A DNA stretch of 64,000 bases from Alphaproteobacteria bacterium (GCA_030750865.1 JASMHE010000002.1:1-64000), one strand, 5' to 3'; numbered from the stretch's first letter, positions 1 through 8,738 are shown. A program made the numbers and translations. Notes: a model not told the origin generated them from the sequence alone.

Positions 1-2
1 CG

Positions 3-86
3 CCTGAAGATGTCATTGGCAAATATTACTGCTATTCCGGCTCAACAGCTGCATGTTGTAAAGATCCGCCTGATCCCGGCTGTTAA
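3..86 (+). CDS. C-terminal fragment of a cysteine-rich secreted-type protein (partial, 5' end outside window)
   Basis: The third forward frame is open from the window edge to a TAA at 84-86 and encodes a tail with five cysteines, including adjacent pairs. The next gene, a prepilin, starts 22 bases later. A short cysteine-rich C-terminus beside a prepilin suggests another pilin-like or exported protein, but too little is visible to name it. Frame 1 is also open across this stretch, so the reading frame rests only on cysteine content and the position of the stop. Confidence 0.45.
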   Translation, partial: PEDVIGKYYCYSGSTAACCKDPPDPGC

Positions 87-108
87 TCAACATAGGAAAA
101 CGTGAACG

Positions 109-1128
109 ATGATAGGAAAGAAAAGAATGATGAAGTTCAGAAAACATACACAAAATGGGTATCGTGATGAGGGTTTTTCCCTGATCGAGGTTGCCATTGG
201 CATTATTATTCTTGGCTTGCTTATTGGCGGTCTGTTTCAGGCCTATAATATTTACATTATCCAGAAGACAGAAGATGTGAACTACAAATCACATGACCGC
301 ATTACACAGGCGCTTGCCCTCTTTCTACAGGAAGAAGGCCGCTTTCCGTGCCCTGCCGATCCGACACTGATCCCGGGTGATGCCGATTTCGGTAAAGGCG
401 GCGATGTGAACGGTGCCGGACAATGCCCTGACGCATTGGTCAATGCGGGCGGCGTGTCCATTGGCACAGTCCCTGTCTGGGATCTGAATATTCCATTCAC
501 GCAAATATCCGATGCTTATGATAACAAGCTGACCTATGCCGTCACAACGGTTTTGGCTGATGCGGCCACATATGACGGGTCGCGCGGCATTACCGTACAA
601 ACAGCCACAGGCGACCAGAACGCCCAATTCGTTGTGATCAGCCACGGCCCCGACCAGAAAGGCACACGCCCACGTCTGTCGGGCTCTATTTCCCTGCCCT
701 GTGTTGACGGCGCAGGTGACGGCGAAAACTGTGACTGGGCTGACAGCGTTGTTGGCGCAACACGCGCACGAACATTCACAGATATCGATATTTCGCGTTT
801 ACCGAATACATCTGATGCGAACCATTTCGATGATTTCGTGACATATTCACTGGCAATGGCCGAAAGCACATTGTGGGGCATGTCAGCCAACGGATCGAAC
901 GGTATGAATATCGTCAACCGTGATGTTGCAAATGTCGGTATCGGCACAGACACACCGACAAGTAAATTGCACGTCAGCGGCGGTGATCTGGTTGTATCAC
1001 CGGGTAGCACAGGACGCGGTGGCGACATTCGCGCAGACACCGATATTTCAGCCTCCGGCAAAGTGAAAGCCGATGGAGATATCGAAGCCGGAAACCGCGT
1101 AAAAGCACGGACATTCTATTACGATTAG
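109..1128 (+). CDS. Type IV prepilin-like protein with a tail-fibre-like C-terminus
   Basis: This 339-residue protein has a class III (prepilin) signal: a basic leader, then G22 before F23 with the FSLIE motif and Glu at mature position 5, followed by a 20-residue hydrophobic helix. A prepilin peptidase should cut after G22 and the product should join a pilus or type II secretion pseudopilus. The middle (about 75-240) has several cysteines, typical of a globular pilin head. The last 67 residues hold a VGIGTxxPxxKLHVSGG stretch followed by short repeats ending in GDI or GKV. That pattern is usual in phage tail fibres and large adhesins, not pilins. ATG codons at 127 and 130 are alternative starts. 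A rho-independent terminator follows at once. Confidence 0.8.
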   Translation: MIGKKRMMKFRKHTQNGYRDEGFSLIEVAIGIIILGLLIGGLFQAYNIYIIQKTEDVNYKSHDRITQALALFLQEEGRFPCPADPTLIPGDADFGKGGDVNGAGQCPDALVNAGGVSIGTVPVWDLNIPFTQISDAYDNKLTYAVTTVLADAATYDGSRGITVQTATGDQNAQFVVISHGPDQKGTRPRLSGSISLPCVDGAGDGENCDWADSVVGATRARTFTDIDISRLPNTSDANHFDDFVTYSLAMAESTLWGMSANGSNGMNIVNRDVANVGIGTDTPTSKLHVSGGDLVVSPGSTGRGGDIRADTDISASGKVKADGDIEAGNRVKARTFYYD

Positions 1129-1146
1129 AACAAGAGAATACGGAAC

Positions 1147-1176
1147 AAAAAAGACCCGCACATTGCGGGTCTTTTT
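1147..1176 (+). terminator. Rho-independent terminator after the prepilin gene
   Basis: A 10-bp stem (AAGACCCGCA pairing with TGCGGGTCTT) with a 5-base loop is followed by a T run and preceded by an A run. It lies 20 bases after the prepilin stop and ends that transcript before the MscS gene. Confidence 0.9.
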
Positions 1177-1269
1177 ATATTTTATTTGTGCAGCGCACTT
1201 TTCTGTATTCTTTCCCTTGCACACGGCACGAAATCACTTAGACTAGACGAAAGTATAAATGGGGATGCA

Positions 1270-2577
1270 ATGGAAAAACTGAATACGTTCTACCAACACC
1301 TTATCGAATGGGGTACATCGTACCTGACATCGACAGACACTTATATCCAAGCGTCCATTATCGTTGGTGCATTCATTGTCGCCGGTTTGATTTTCAGGAT
1401 CGTCAAAGGTCGCGTTGAAAACAGGATCGACCGCCTGCGGATATCATATCGCCTGAAACAGTCGCTCCATAATATCAAGCTGCTAATCTTTCCGCTGCTG
1501 ACCCTGCTGTTCTTATTACCCGCAAAATTCGTCGCGGCACAGGAATCTCTCGCCTTCGATTTTGGTCTCGGCAGCGCCGTCATCAACCTTTTGATGGCAT
1601 GGATTATCATCCGCATTCTAGTGCAATTTATACAAAATGGCGCCTTGCGTAACAGTTTGGCCTTATCAATCTGGTTCTTGGCTGCGCTCAACATACTCGG
1701 CATTCTGGATGAAACCATCACGGCCCTTGATGCGCTTGGCATGAATATCGGTGAGCTTCGCATTTCGGCTCTGACCGTTGTCAAAGGCATCTTCGCAATC
1801 TTCATATTGGTCTATATCGCCAATATCACAACCACGCTGGTTGAACGCAAAGTCAAAACAGTGGACGGGCTGAGCATGGCCTCGAAAGTGCTGCTGACAA
1901 AAGTCATTCGGATATTCCTGATTACATTGGCGATTTTGATCGGGATCACCACAGCCGGTATTGATCTGTCCTTGCTGGCGGTCTTCTCCGGTGCGCTTGG
2001 TTTGGGTATTGGTTTTGGCTTGCAAAAGGGTATTTCCAACCTGTTCAGCGGCTTGCTCCTGCTGATGGATAAATCCATTAAACCCGGTGATGTGATCGAA
2101 TTGCCGAACGGTGCATTCGGCTGGATTGCGCATATGGGCGGCCGTTATACGGAAGTCGTGACCCGTGATAATAAATCTTTCCTTATTCCAAACGAAGACT
2201 TCATCACACAACAGGTGATTAACTGGTCGCACGGCAGTTCCCTGATCCGTATCGAAGTGACATTCGGGGTCTCTTACAGTTCCGATCCGCATCAAATCAA
2301 AGAACTGGCCGAAGAAGCAGCACGCAAGCCATCGCGTGTTGTCGATGACCCCGCTCCTGTTTGTCATCTGACCGCATTTGGCGACAGCTCGATTGATTTC
2401 AGTCTCCGCCTTTGGATCACCGACGCACAGGAAGGCCTGACCAATGTACGGGGTGAAGTGATGCTTGCCCTGTGGGATACGTTCAAAGAAAACGATATCA
2501 ATATTCCATTCCCACACCGCGAAGTGTTCATTCATAACCCGCCGCAAGCGGACACGGTAAAGACGAAAAAAGCGTAA
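1270..2577 (+). CDS. MscS-family mechanosensitive ion channel
   Basis: The 435-residue protein has an N-terminal region with several membrane helices and then the MscS core near residues 240-340: a glycine- and alanine-rich pore helix (GALGLGIGFGLQKG), the LLLLMDKSIKPGD stretch entering the beta domain, and an IPNEDFITQQVINWS segment. It should release solutes across the inner membrane on hypo-osmotic shock. The open frame extends upstream to 1186, but ATG 1270, after a GGGG stretch, gives a normal N-terminus, whereas the longer form would overlap the preceding terminator tail. It is larger than E. coli MscS (286 residues), with extra N-terminal helices. No partner gene is nearby. Confidence 0.88.
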   Translation: MEKLNTFYQHLIEWGTSYLTSTDTYIQASIIVGAFIVAGLIFRIVKGRVENRIDRLRISYRLKQSLHNIKLLIFPLLTLLFLLPAKFVAAQESLAFDFGLGSAVINLLMAWIIIRILVQFIQNGALRNSLALSIWFLAALNILGILDETITALDALGMNIGELRISALTVVKGIFAIFILVYIANITTTLVERKVKTVDGLSMASKVLLTKVIRIFLITLAILIGITTAGIDLSLLAVFSGALGLGIGFGLQKGISNLFSGLLLLMDKSIKPGDVIELPNGAFGWIAHMGGRYTEVVTRDNKSFLIPNEDFITQQVINWSHGSSLIRIEVTFGVSYSSDPHQIKELAEEAARKPSRVVDDPAPVCHLTAFGDSSIDFSLRLWITDAQEGLTNVRGEVMLALWDTFKENDINIPFPHREVFIHNPPQADTVKTKKA

Positions 2578-2717
2578 AACTGAAGTAAAAAAGCGTGAAA
2601 ACACGCGATATCACGAAAAAATATTAAAAAAACAATAAAATTTTAACGATTACAGCATAGAATATTATTAGAGAAGTGCGTTTTATTTTAGGGTATTTAT
2701 GCTTTATGGAGAGAGAA

Positions 2718-4235
2718 ATGAAAAATAACGAAACATATTATATAAAAGTAAGGAACGGCTTAACCGCCTGTAAAAACTTATGTTTTCTGGTGGTGGCCCT
2801 TATTCTGATTTCAAGTACGGCAGCCAATGCGGCCGAAGTACGAAAAGATTATGTCGATCCGAATTATTCACCACATACGGTTGATGAGTATTCACGGGCC
2901 GGAACAACGATTTTCACAAAATTCAGACAAACACAGCATGGATTTACAGGAGAGGCAAACGTAACCATATCCTGTAGTAACCCGTATGATGGGCAATGGT
3001 CGGTTACCGACATTAACGGTAACTGCTGGGACGAATATGAGTTTTGTTACATTGTACCGACGGATGATGTTGACCGCATTACATCAACAACATTGGCCGG
3101 TAAAGAGATTACAAGTATTCAACGCCAAAGCAGCACAGATGGTGCAACATCTGAGATCTGCTATATGGTCGAAGAAAATGTTGCCGATCGCAGTGACGTC
3201 GATATCAGCCCATATTCAAAATGCTCCGGCAGTGAGCTTGATGCACCGTCACACAAACAATATTGTGCGTTCGATAATGCATCACCGGACGGTATCACAG
3301 GTGATACGGACGATGATATGTTCCGTATTAACCCAGGTGCCTCTACGTATATGGAATACAAGAAAATGGGCAGCATTTCGAATTCAAGACGCCTGAAATG
3401 GGTTGAATCATCTGCTTCGAAAGCCATGATGCTTCCATCCGGCCCACCGGGTGACTATGGCGACTATGAGCGCTTTATGGACACACGTCCGGGCGGTCTT
3501 ACGGTTGAAGATGGCTGTTACCCTGTATCAGTCGGTCTTTGTGGTGCGGCTGAACCGCCAAGACAGAAACCACCGGTTTCAGGTCTGTGCGGTAGCGCCG
3601 ACGGTGGCCGTTTTGAAAGTAAATCGGAAATTCCATCATCCGGCCGATGCTATATTGGTACGCCGACAAATATCACAGAATCCGGCAATACGTTTAGCTG
3701 GGCCTGTCGCGGCATTCCAAGCTCGGAACCACGAGACAACTGTTCTGCACGCAAAGTCCAGAAACAGCTTGATCAGGACGAAACACCACCGGAACAAGAA
3801 GAACCACCAAGCGAGTTTTGTTTCTTCCACGTATCAGGATTGCTGTATAACAACTACTTCGATCCGTCATGGTACACGAAGATCGGTTCGGACGATAACC
3901 TGTCCACACTGGTTGGTCCTGGTGAATACAGAACGTCAGCACCGTTCGCACAGGCACACCGTTACACATTTGACGGCATCGCCATCGGACGTGACACGCA
4001 TGTGACGATCTATAATGGACCAAACTTCTCGGGTGGTGTCATCCTTGACCAGCAAGGCCCGGCCATTATCAACAACAGAATCTGGAATGGCATGGGGCCT
4101 GACGGCAATAACTGGAAAACGAACAGATGGCCTGGTGACTTCCATAACCAGTTCCCACCATCTTCACGCATGTTCAGTTCATCGAATATGCATCCGTGGG
4201 GCGCAGGAACCAGTGTGAAAGTCCGTTGTGACTAA
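2718..4235 (+). CDS. Cysteine-rich exported protein of unknown function
   Basis: ATG 2718 follows a GGAGAGAGAA ribosome site; the frame is open further upstream but without one. The 505-residue product has a signal peptide whose hydrophobic stretch ends near an ANA|AEV cleavage site. The middle contains a CGSADG ... SGRCYIG ... FSWACRG ... NCSA block (about residues 295-355). That CGSAxG/WxWxC/CxA layout recurs in bacterial surface and pilus-associated proteins. A short Pro/Glu/Gln linker follows, then a C-terminal domain with VTIYNGPNFSGG that loosely resembles beta/gamma-crystallin strands. The even cysteine content suggests disulfides in the periplasm or outside the cell. It lies near a prepilin and may be a pilus or surface partner. 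A strong terminator follows. Confidence 0.75.
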   Translation: MKNNETYYIKVRNGLTACKNLCFLVVALILISSTAANAAEVRKDYVDPNYSPHTVDEYSRAGTTIFTKFRQTQHGFTGEANVTISCSNPYDGQWSVTDINGNCWDEYEFCYIVPTDDVDRITSTTLAGKEITSIQRQSSTDGATSEICYMVEENVADRSDVDISPYSKCSGSELDAPSHKQYCAFDNASPDGITGDTDDDMFRINPGASTYMEYKKMGSISNSRRLKWVESSASKAMMLPSGPPGDYGDYERFMDTRPGGLTVEDGCYPVSVGLCGAAEPPRQKPPVSGLCGSADGGRFESKSEIPSSGRCYIGTPTNITESGNTFSWACRGIPSSEPRDNCSARKVQKQLDQDETPPEQEEPPSEFCFFHVSGLLYNNYFDPSWYTKIGSDDNLSTLVGPGEYRTSAPFAQAHRYTFDGIAIGRDTHVTIYNGPNFSGGVILDQQGPAIINNRIWNGMGPDGNNWKTNRWPGDFHNQFPPSSRMFSSSNMHPWGAGTSVKVRCD

Positions 4236-4256
4236 TCCACGAACATCATAAAGAAT

Positions 4257-4289
4257 CAAAAAGCCCCGCATATTCTGCGGGGCTTTTTA
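4257..4289. terminator. Bidirectional rho-independent terminator
   Basis: A 10-bp GC-rich stem (AAGCCCCGCA with TGCGGGGCTT) is flanked by an A run on the left and a T run on the right. It therefore works for the plus-strand exported-protein gene and the converging minus-strand ahpD. Confidence 0.9.
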
Positions 4290-4352
4290 TGTGTGTCGCG
4301 ATTGATGCTCTCTGTTAACAAAAGACAATCGCAACTATCTCATCAAACTTGA

Positions 4353-4907
4353 TTAAGCCGCACGGGCTGCAACCTCGTCAGACATGCTTTCTTCGGCAGT
4401 CAATGTCGTGGCCACAGCTTGTACAACCGACGCGATGCGCACAGCTGTCTGGACATGGGCACGTGTCAGACCGGCTTTTATAATCAGCGGCTCATGCGCG
4501 TTCACGCAATATTGGCAACCGTTCATTGCTGAAACAGCCAAAGACCATAATTCAAAATCGGCTTTCTCGACACCGGGGTTTCCGATGACATTCATGCGCA
4601 GCTTTGCAGGCATCGTTTTATATTCGGCTTCGTCAATCATGCCGGCAAATTTATAATATACGTTGTTCATCGCCATAATGGACGCTGCAGCCTTCGCTGC
4701 GAACAGGGCATCTTCGGACAAATGGGATTGCGCTTCGGCATTGACAGCGGCAATGACATCTTCGTTACGTGATGCAATCGCACAAGCCAAAAATGTGCCC
4801 CAGAGCTGTTGCGCATTTAATGTCTCGTCCGAAGACAGGCTGGACAGGTTCAATTTAATATCTTTCGCATATGCGGGAAGACGTCCTTTTAAACGATCAA
4901 TCGACAT
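4353..4907 (-). CDS. ahpD: Alkyl hydroperoxide reductase AhpD
   Basis: The 184-residue protein carries the AhpD active site GCQYCVNAHE, with the redox CxxC pair and the histidine of the carboxymuconolactone-decarboxylase-like fold. In Mycobacterium, AhpD re-reduces the peroxidase AhpC using lipoyl groups of 2-oxoacid dehydrogenase E2 subunits. The start at 4907 is chosen because GAGGAG lies 7-12 bases upstream; the open frame runs 12 codons further without a site. It lies directly downstream of ahpC on the same strand, about 110 bases apart, and the pair diverges from oxyR. E2 (sucB) and E3 (lpd) occur in the same window, so the expected electron donors exist. Confidence 0.93.
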   Translation of the reverse strand: MSIDRLKGRLPAYAKDIKLNLSSLSSDETLNAQQLWGTFLACAIASRNEDVIAAVNAEAQSHLSEDALFAAKAAASIMAMNNVYYKFAGMIDEAEYKTMPAKLRMNVIGNPGVEKADFELWSLAVSAMNGCQYCVNAHEPLIIKAGLTRAHVQTAVRIASVVQAVATTLTAEESMSDEVAARAA

Positions 4908-5016
4908 ATCTACTCTCCTCATAAAAATGTAATTTCTTATCAAACTCGCTGAAAAAGAAAGGGTGTTGACATGATTGCAAAGCCCTTCCCTCTTGTTACG
5001 TATAGGCTATCGCAGA

Positions 5017-5583
5017 TTATGCAACAGCTTTCAGATCAATTGTGTCCCCACCGACAGGACGGTTACAAGCGCACAGCTCGTCTGTTTGCAACGCATCCAG
5101 AATACGCAGTGTTTCTTTCGGGTTACGGCCGACATCAAGCGGGTTCACAGACACATGCTGGATCACGTTGTGTGGGTCAACCATAACGGTCGCGCGCAAT
5201 GCAACACCGCTATTTTGTTCACGGACACCAAGACCATCAAGCAATGTGCCGTTTGTGTCGCCGAACATCCACATATTCAGTTCGTTCAGGTCTTTGTGTT
5301 CACGTCTCCATGCAAGTTTGCAGAATTCGTTATCTGTGCTGCCGCCAAGTACGATACAGTCACGGTCTTCAAAGTCTTCGGCAAGGTTCGCAAACTCGAC
5401 AATCTCTGTCGGGCAAACGAATGTGAAGTCTTTCGGATAGAAGAAAAAGACTTTCCACTTTCCTTCAAAGCTTTTCTCTGTGATTTCTTCGAATGCAGAC
5501 TCGCCGTTTTCTTCCGGCTGCATGAATTTCGGCTTTACGCCTGTGATTGAAAATTCCGGTAAATGATCTCCGATACCCAACAT
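5017..5583 (-). CDS. ahpC: Alkyl hydroperoxide reductase AhpC (2-Cys peroxiredoxin)
   Basis: The 188-residue peroxiredoxin has the FTFVCPTEI peroxidatic-cysteine motif and a C-terminal ELCACN motif, the three-cysteine arrangement of actinobacterial AhpC that works with AhpD rather than AhpF. It reduces peroxides and organic hydroperoxides in the cytosol. The start at 5583 follows AGGAGAA at good spacing. The ahpC-ahpD order and the divergent oxyR 134 bases away indicate induction by oxidised OxyR from the shared intergenic region. Confidence 0.95.
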   Translation of the reverse strand: MLGIGDHLPEFSITGVKPKFMQPEENGESAFEEITEKSFEGKWKVFFFYPKDFTFVCPTEIVEFANLAEDFEDRDCIVLGGSTDNEFCKLAWRREHKDLNELNMWMFGDTNGTLLDGLGVREQNSGVALRATVMVDPHNVIQHVSVNPLDVGRNPKETLRILDALQTDELCACNRPVGGDTIDLKAVA

Positions 5584-5640
5584 ATTCTTCTCCTTCAATG
5601 TTTTTAGGTTGATCTATAGATGTCTAAAATGATGACCGTA

Positions 5641-5661
5641 GATAAACAGATTCTCTCTATC
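5641..5661. promoter_or_regulatory. Candidate OxyR operator between ahpC and oxyR
   Basis: The divergent intergenic region holds GATA-N13-TATC (5641-5661). Read on the ahpC strand it contains ATAG-N7-CTGT, which fits the first two of the four tetranucleotides of the OxyR consensus (ATAG-N7-CTAT repeats) with one mismatch; the other two are not convincing. A separate perfect palindrome, ATCTATAGAT, lies at 5612-5621. Position supports a regulatory role; the exact site is uncertain. Confidence 0.35.
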
Positions 5662-5717
5662 GTTTCCAATGATATTTTCCTTTACTTTATATCAAAAAAA
5701 ACGATAAAAAAGACCTC

Positions 5718-6626
5718 ATGAACCATTTGCCGACATTAAAGCAATTGCAATATCTTATCGCGCTCGCCGACCAACGGTCTTTCAGCCGCGCGGCAGAATC
5801 ATGCTATGTCACGCAATCGACGCTCAGCGCCTCTATCGCCGCATTGGAAGAATTGATCGGTGGCCCCGTCGTGGACCGCTCCCGCAAGGACCTATCCATT
5901 ACACCGCTTGGCCGTCAGGTTCTGGATAAAGCCAAACATATCGTCATGGAAACAAATGATCTGTTATCGCTGGCGCGGTCAATGGACCAGCCATTAACAA
6001 CCACATTGCGCATGGGCGTCATTCCGACCGTTGCCCCCTATCTGATTCCGTTGATTATTCCGCAAATCAAAAAACATTACCCGCAGCTTGATTTGAAAAT
6101 TTTCGAAGACCAATCCGCGCGCATTCTTCATAAACTGAATCAAGGGCAACTTGATGTTGTGCTGCTAGCCTTCCCCTATGACACAGAAGGGCTGGAAGAA
6201 AAAACATTATTCAAAGATCCGTTTATTTTCGCCGCCCCAAAAGCAATGGAAAAAGATATTCCCGAAACGGTAAGCACAAAAGATTTATCACGGTTTGAGC
6301 TCCTGTTACTCGAAGAAGGACATTGCCTGCGCGAACACGCACTCGAGGTCTGCGATATTCAAAGCGCAAAAAAGACGCAAGGGTTCGGTGCAACCAGCCT
6401 TGTGACCCTGATCGAACTTGTGCGTTACGGCTTTGGCTGCACGCTCTTACCCGCCCTTTGCCTGCATAAAAGCGCAAAAATTCCGAACGTAATCCTGCGG
6501 CCGATGAAAAAACCGGCCCCCGCGCGTGAAATCGGTCTGGCATGGCGCAAGAAAAACCCGCGTAGCGAAGAATTCATTTTACTTGCCGATCTGATCAAAA
6601 AGGCTTATGAAGACAGCCTCTCATAA
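5718..6626 (+). CDS. oxyR: Hydrogen peroxide-responsive LysR-family regulator OxyR
   Basis: The 302-residue LysR-family protein has an N-terminal winged HTH (about 1-65) and a substrate-binding-like effector domain. The diagnostic segment is LLLEEGHCLREHALEVC, placing C203 and C212 where E. coli OxyR has the peroxide-sensing C199 and C208. Oxidation to a disulfide switches it to an activator. It is transcribed divergently from ahpC-ahpD, its expected target. The ribosome site is weak, but the start fits the family N-terminus. Confidence 0.94.
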   Translation: MNHLPTLKQLQYLIALADQRSFSRAAESCYVTQSTLSASIAALEELIGGPVVDRSRKDLSITPLGRQVLDKAKHIVMETNDLLSLARSMDQPLTTTLRMGVIPTVAPYLIPLIIPQIKKHYPQLDLKIFEDQSARILHKLNQGQLDVVLLAFPYDTEGLEEKTLFKDPFIFAAPKAMEKDIPETVSTKDLSRFELLLLEEGHCLREHALEVCDIQSAKKTQGFGATSLVTLIELVRYGFGCTLLPALCLHKSAKIPNVILRPMKKPAPAREIGLAWRKKNPRSEEFILLADLIKKAYEDSLS

Positions 6627-6667
6627 AAAAATTGAAAACCGAACCGAAATAACGCTATAAAAGGTCC

Positions 6668-7591
6668 ATGATGTACAAAGTTGCCGCACTCTATAGATTT
6701 GTCACAATCAACGATCTGCCTGCCCTGCAAGCGGAAATAAAAGCCGCGTGCAAGGAAAATGACATTTGCGGCACATTGTTGATTGCACCGGAAGGCATCA
6801 ACGGCACGATTGCCGGCCTGCCGGATCAACTGGACAACATCATCGCCGTGCTGGACGACAAACTCGCCGTGTCGAAAGGCGAATTGAAATATTCCAGCGC
6901 CTCGAAAAAACCGTTCCTGCGCATGAAAGTCCGTCTTAAAAAAGAAATCATCACGATGAAAGCACCGGAAGCTGATCCGAATGTTGTCGTCGGCGAATAT
7001 GTATCACCGGAAGAATGGAACGCACTGGTTGCAGACCCAGACGTCACCCTTCTGGATACGCGCAATGACTACGAAACACGCGTCGGCATTTTCAAAGGGG
7101 CGATTGACCCTGACATCAAGACGTTCACCGAATTTAAAGATTACGTCGAAAAACATCTCGACCCCCAAAAACAAAAGAAAGTTGCGATGTATTGCACTGG
7201 CGGAATCCGCTGTGAAAAAGCCTCGGCCTATATGCTGTCAAAAGGGTTCGAAGAAGTGTACCACCTGAAAGGCGGCATCCTGAAATATCTGGAAAATATT
7301 CCCGAAGAACAAAGCATCTGGGATGGCGAATGTTTTGTGTTCGACCACCGCGTTGGCGTCAAACACGGCCTTCAAGAAGGTGACTATGCCGTATGTTTTG
7401 GATGTAGAGAGCCGCTATCGCCCGCAGAACAGCAAGACCCGTCCTATGAAAAAGGCGTTTCTTGCCCGCATTGCATCGACTCCTTATCAGACGAGCGTAT
7501 CGCAGCCCTGCGGATGCGTCACAAACATATGACGGCTAATATTCAAAATGCGGAAACGGAAAAACTGGCCGGAAAATCAGCCGAATCCTGA
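6668..7591 (+). CDS. trhO: tRNA uridine-34 hydroxylase TrhO (rhodanese-like, YceA family)
   Basis: The 307-residue protein follows the YceA/TrhO layout: an N-terminal acylphosphatase-like domain with APEGINGTIAG (about 35-50), then a rhodanese domain with the active-site loop MYCTGGIRCEKASAYM (about 175-190), and a cysteine-bearing C-terminus (CFGCREP, CPHC). The family makes 5-hydroxyuridine at position 34 of some tRNAs. ATG 6671 is an equally possible start. It is 41 bases after oxyR on the same strand and may be cotranscribed. It converges on the putative anti-sigma gene with only 28 bases between the stops and no clear terminator. Confidence 0.93.
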   Translation: MMYKVAALYRFVTINDLPALQAEIKAACKENDICGTLLIAPEGINGTIAGLPDQLDNIIAVLDDKLAVSKGELKYSSASKKPFLRMKVRLKKEIITMKAPEADPNVVVGEYVSPEEWNALVADPDVTLLDTRNDYETRVGIFKGAIDPDIKTFTEFKDYVEKHLDPQKQKKVAMYCTGGIRCEKASAYMLSKGFEEVYHLKGGILKYLENIPEEQSIWDGECFVFDHRVGVKHGLQEGDYAVCFGCREPLSPAEQQDPSYEKGVSCPHCIDSLSDERIAALRMRHKHMTANIQNAETEKLAGKSAES

Positions 7592-7619
7592 GGCTCCATC
7601 CTGAAGCATCACCATCACA

Positions 7620-8108
7620 TCAAGCATCGACGGCAATGACGGCAATATCCTCGATAAAGTCACCGTAATAGAAAAACTCATACGCGTCATCCGGCAGCTC
7701 CTCGACTTGCCCATCAGACGGCATATTGGTGGTGGTGTTCATTTGTGTATTTTGTTGCGCTGTGGCCTGTATGGTCTGTGTCGCCTGCGTGGTCTGAGAT
7801 GCCTGTATCATCTGCGCGCCCTGTGCCATTTGTGTCGCGGATGATGTCGCCTGCGGCGTTGCCTGAGGGGCTGTTCCCTGAAACTGTAGCGCCACCATAA
7901 CCAACAGAAAACAGGCCGCCACAGAGGCCGCAATTGCACGGCGCGGCACGGCGTTCATCTGCCCCCAGAAACCGTCATTGCGGTTGGCGGCGATTTCCCG
8001 TTGTGGCAATTTTGCCGTTGCTGACAGAATATCGTCAACAAGCCGGTCCGGTGTTGCCGCGATTTGTCTTTCCGAAAGCATGCGGTCTAAATCCGATTTA
8101 TCACTCAT
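7620..8108 (-). CDS. Putative anti-sigma factor, single-pass membrane protein
   Basis: The 162-residue protein has an N-terminal cytosolic part (1-55), one membrane helix (about 57-77) and a periplasmic tail rich in Thr, Gln, Ala and Met that ends in an acidic, aromatic stretch. It follows an ECF sigma gene by 57 bases on the same strand, with AGGAAAGGG before its ATG. Position, size and topology suit an anti-sigma factor that holds the sigma factor at the membrane. I see no zinc-binding HxxxCxxC motif, so it is not of the standard ZAS type and the role is inferred from context. Confidence 0.6.
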   Translation of the reverse strand: MSDKSDLDRMLSERQIAATPDRLVDDILSATAKLPQREIAANRNDGFWGQMNAVPRRAIAASVAACFLLVMVALQFQGTAPQATPQATSSATQMAQGAQMIQASQTTQATQTIQATAQQNTQMNTTTNMPSDGQVEELPDDAYEFFYYGDFIEDIAVIAVDA

Positions 8109-8165
8109 ACCATGCCCTTTCCTGTATCATTCGATATTTCATTCATCATATTATGTTCTTTCGTA

Positions 8166-8738
8166 TTATGATGCGCCCCGCGCATCATCTTGTAATTTTG
8201 TTTTCAAACGCGCCTTGCCCCGCATCAATAGAGACTCCAGCGCTTTTACGCCAACGCCCAAGACCGATGCCGCCTCTTTGTTCGATAGCCCTTCATAAAA
8301 ACACAGATTCAGCGCATCTTTTTGACGGTCCGGCAGAGATTGTATTTCACGTTCCAACGTCTCGAATTTCTCTTCTTTTTCCTGTTGCAGTGCAGTTTCT
8401 TCCGGCTGTTCAAATGCCAACGATAATCCGTCAACAGACACATGTACGCCCAGACGTTTTTGTCTGCGCAACGCATCACGGGCTTCGTTCAACACAACAC
8501 GGTAAAACCATGTGGTAAAAGATGCACCGGACGACGGATCAAAACGGGCCGGATATTGCCACAATTTTATAAAAGACTTCTGAACAATATCGGCAGCCAG
8601 ATCACGATCAGCTACGGTACGATAGGCCAAACCAAAAAATTTATCCGTGTGTCTGCGCACAAGAACCTCAAACGCACCGTGATCTCCGTCCACGATACGC
8701 TTGAGCATTTGTTCATCTGTTAAGGGTGTTGTGTTCAA
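8166..8738 (-). CDS. ECF-family RNA polymerase sigma factor
   Basis: The 190-residue protein has sigma region 2 (AFEVLVRRHTDKFFGLAYR through DIVQKSFIKLW, about 22-65) and region 4 (LPDRQKDALNLCFYEGLSN with its HTH, about 130-180), joined by a short linker, as in group IV sigma factors. The frame begins with TTG (8738), 15 bases after the EF-hand gene stop; ATG 8708 would cut into region 2, so TTG is preferred although its ribosome site is weak. It lies between an EF-hand protein gene and a putative anti-sigma gene in one operon. Confidence 0.9.
   Translation of the reverse strand: MNTTPLTDEQMLKRIVDGDHGAFEVLVRRHTDKFFGLAYRTVADRDLAADIVQKSFIKLWQYPARFDPSSGASFTTWFYRVVLNEARDALRRQKRLGVHVSVDGLSLAFEQPEETALQQEKEEKFETLEREIQSLPDRQKDALNLCFYEGLSNKEAASVLGVGVKALESLLMRGKARLKTKLQDDARGAS

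Noticed and set aside
1666-2604. 312-residue open frame antisense to the MscS gene
   Set aside because: It is the shadow of a conserved MscS coding region; the antisense product has no recognisable features and no ribosome site.
7741-7870. Tandem-looking repeats of TCTG/GCCTG type
   Set aside because: They encode the Thr/Gln/Ala/Met-rich tail of the putative anti-sigma protein, so this is low-complexity coding sequence, not a CRISPR or minisatellite.
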